Shown here one piece after another: positions 62,426-64,000 of a DNA stretch of 64,000 nt; within the stretch, counting starts at the first letter, position 1, and each line of letters begins with the position of its first letter. A program made the position numbers and the translations under genes. The notes below the pieces were generated by a model, which was not told the origin of the DNA, did not search any database, and was given only the letters and a program-made list of their open reading frames with translations. This DNA is from Ostreococcus mediterraneus (lineage: Eukaryota > Chlorophyta > Mamiellophyceae > Mamiellales > Bathycoccaceae), in the NCBI GenBank assembly GCA_012295225.1, contig WMKK01000011.1, positions 257,928-321,927 on the forward strand, in the 5' to 3' direction.

Positions 62426-63221
62426 GGCGCGACAAAGACGTACGTACGTAAGGCACGAACAGACGCGTGGATGTGTGTGCGCGTCCACGCGACGCGTCGC
62501 CTCGCTCGCACGACGCGCAATGCGCGCGCGCGTACAGCGCACACACGGTCGCGCGCGGACCGAGACCGCGCGCGCGGGGCGGCAAAAAAAATACATCAGA
62601 TAGCCGTATTGGAGATGAACCCAACGCGATATACGCACACAACAGAGAACACATGCGCGATGTTCCATTGGAGCATTGGAGAAAAAAAAGAGAGGAGACA
62701 GTTGTTGAGTCGTCTCAAAGGAGACGAAGACGGCGTTGAGCGAGTCGTATGGTGTTGGAGTCACTCTGATGATCTAACTGATAGCGCTAAATGTGCTTTA
62801 GTATGTATCGCGTCTCCGGGAGCTCTCTTGATCATGATCGCCCGAAGTACACGTCTTCGGGCGTGCGCGGAAACAACCGCCTCACAAAGTGACGGAATAA
62901 AAGCTAACGTTAATACTTACAAAGGTTATCTAATACGCAAAAAAACACATCCTGAGACTCCCCAACAGTCTCGAACCCGTTTTGAGGAGGAATCGCTCGG
63001 ATCGCCACGACCAAAAAGTAATTCACAATCGGCACGCGTGTTCTGCGTATTTTGAGTTCGATGATTACCACCAAGTTGTCAGAGAAGGTGAAAATCATCA
63101 CCTGTCAAAAGTTACGGGTAGAAATCATCAAAGGCCGGTACGGTACACCGTATGATTTTCACGCGGCACAAACTAAAAAAGTCCCTCGCAAGCGGGAAGT
63201 TTGGGCATGGGCTTGGCACGT
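62426..63221. other. gene-poor, AT-richer region with hairpins
   Basis: The first 150 bases are GC-rich leader of the carbonic anhydrase gene; a run AAAAAAAAT lies at 62584-62592. From 62600 composition drops. A complement frame at 62910-63101 encodes 63 hydrophobic residues but is not convincing. GTGAAAATCAT at 63088-63098 and its complement at 63152-63162 flank CAAAAGTTACGGGTA, a variant of the motif at 51.5 and 55.2 kb. No RNA gene could be identified with confidence. Confidence 0.4.
62839..62863. repeat. perfect 9-base-pair hairpin
   Basis: CGCCCGAAG, loop TACACGT, CTTCGGGCG. This very stable stem lies in a stretch without genes, 414 bases upstream of the carbonic anhydrase start. It could belong to a structured RNA or mark a transcript end. 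Confidence 0.8.
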
Positions 63222-63296
63222 GTTTTGTTCCCTCTCGCACGCACATTTCAACTTCCATGTCAAAAGGACCCCACATCCTGCACCGGGGACAAAAAG
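63222..63296. repeat. direct repeat copy 1 (75 bases)
   Basis: Starts GTTTTGTTCCCTCTCGCACG and ends CCGGGGACAAAAAG. It matches the copy at 63642-63718 at every base seen except a CA insertion in the second copy. Confidence 0.95.
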
Positions 63297-63641
63297 ATTG
63301 TTAATCGCATGGCGAAAAAACGCCGCCGAACCCGTGCAAGTGAAGTATTTTACATTCGCTCGCGCGCCTCGTAGGGCTTGAGCGCGCGCCCGTACGCGGT
63401 ACGGCGTCACAATCGCCGTCGCTCGCGCGCCATGGCGACACAAAACGCGCCCTTGACGCGTCGACAACGCGTCATTCGACAGCGCGACGGGACGAGGGTG
63501 TGCAAATGACATTTTGTATCGTTCCTACCCCGTCGCAGGTGCGCGATGGGGCGTCCGTCGCGAGCGAAGAGGTCTGCGCGCATCAACGCGTGCAGCCCAA
63601 AACGCGTCGTCGCGAGCAAGAAACGCATCGCCGGCGACGAG

Positions 63642-63718
63642 GTTTTGTTCCCTCTCGCACGCACATTTCAACTTCCATGTCAAAAGGACCCCACACATCC
63701 TGCACCGGGGACAAAAAG
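63642..63718. repeat. direct repeat copy 2 (77 bases)
   Basis: Second copy of the repeat at 63222-63296, 420 bases away. Its final AAAAA serves as the T-run just behind the tRNA-Glu gene on the complement strand. The DNA between the copies is GC-rich and has no clear gene. Confidence 0.95.
63713..63717 (-). terminator. probable RNA polymerase III terminator of tRNA-Glu
   Basis: Five A on the plus strand give TTTTT on the complement, 15 bases beyond the tRNA 3' end. This is the usual pol III stop signal. Confidence 0.7.
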
Positions 63719-63732
63719 GTTGACTGTTGATA

Positions 63733-63833
63733 TTCCGCCATAGGGACTCGAACCCTAGTCTCTAGGGAACTTTACAAACACCGATGAAGAGAATTTGAAA
63801 GCCTAGCGTGATAACCACCTACACTATGGCGGA
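63733..63833 (-). tRNA. tRNA-Glu(TTC) with intron
   Basis: On the complement the acceptor stem TCCGCCA pairs perfectly with TGGCGGA. The D arm is AGTGTAGGTGGTTATCAC, and the anticodon stem CTAGG pairs with CCTAG. The loop CTTTCA holds anticodon TTC, followed by an intron of about 28 bases (AATTCTCTTCATCGGTG...) after position 37. The T arm is TAGGGTTCGAGTCCCTA. CCA is not encoded. Confidence 0.93.
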
Positions 63834-64000
63834 CTGACCCACACCGAACGGGTGTGGCGTCAATCCGGTCCGCTTAAAGCGAGTTATGTATCACACTCCG
63901 CGCGTTCGCGCGGCTAGATAGAGAGGAATTGCATATACACCACTTCGGCGAAAACGTGTTTTCACCTGGTCTACTTCGTATGGGGTGGTGAAAGTTACGG
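63834..64000. other. right edge, no gene recognised
   Basis: This stretch contains a hairpin just upstream of tRNA-Glu (CCACACC, loop GAACG, GGTGTGG at 63839-63857). At the very end it has GGTGGTGAAAGTTACGG, again similar to the AAAGTTA-GGG motif seen at 63.1 kb. Confidence 0.4.

Noticed and set aside
62426-62764. N-terminal extension of the carbonic anhydrase frame
   Set aside because: Translation is Arg-rich with no family match, and the ATG at 62425 gives a proper signal sequence.
62910-63101. 63-residue hydrophobic frame on the complement
   Set aside because: Short, AT-rich, no homology recognised and overlapping inverted repeats; chance frame is more likely.

Overview
This window looks like nuclear chromosomal DNA from a picoeukaryotic green alga of the Mamiellophyceae, most likely Ostreococcus-like. 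That is an inference from several traits. Most genes are intronless and lie tens to a few hundred bases apart on both strands. Base composition is GC-rich with strongly GC-ending codons. The few introns that can be modelled are GT-AG, and two carry an internal CTGAC. Green-lineage genes are present (ATXR3/SDG2-type SET protein, DGD1-type galactolipid synthase, CYP51, a RAR1-type CHORD protein, a delta-type carbonic anhydrase), and the tRNA genes are intron-bearing. About 32 protein genes and two tRNA genes can be supported, with one run of Ns.

Layout. 1-1.6 kb: the N-terminal part of a large secreted PPC-domain, glycine-rich repeat protein running off the left edge. 2.4-9.1 kb: the spliceosomal helicase Brr2, with a separate first exon. 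9.1-16.8 kb: an accessory-looking stretch with looser packing and, in part, lower GC. It holds a transcribed-strand fragment of mitochondrial processing peptidase beta, a phage-type C5 cytosine methyltransferase homologue, a 648-residue orphan, a two-exon orphan and a triple-AP2 protein made by tandem duplication. 16.8-51 kb: dense housekeeping genes: PIN-like carrier, histidine phosphatase, NKAP, SAM plus Raf-like kinase, a palindromic minisatellite with an assembly gap, P-protein-type transporter, ovothiol-type methyltransferase, WBP11-like factor, a conserved unknown, CHORD protein, phosphopantetheinyl transferase, ATXR3-like SET protein, WRN-type exonuclease, ViaA-like VWA protein, CSA/ERCC8, a SAM protein, a THUMP protein, CYP51, mitochondrial uS9 and DGD1. 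51.8-62.4 kb: WAPL, tRNA-Trp, a tiny membrane protein, DNA polymerase alpha subunit B, UDP-galactopyranose mutase, a TLDc protein and delta carbonic anhydrase. 62.4-64 kb: gene-poor DNA with direct and inverted repeats and an intron-containing tRNA-Glu.

These are independent eukaryotic genes, not operons. Several share short divergent promoters, for example the methyltransferase and WBP11-like start codons only 69 bases apart. Themes recur: splicing (Brr2, NKAP, WBP11-like), DNA replication, repair and cohesion (POLA2, WRN-type exonuclease, CSA, WAPL), and membrane lipids (CYP51, DGD1). The best candidates for something undescribed are the 9.1-16.8 kb accessory block, the back-to-back genes whose start codons share one CATG at 42.73 kb, the palindromic minisatellite at 24 kb and the repeat cluster around the tRNA gene at the right edge. 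All assignments come from reading the sequence; no searches were run.
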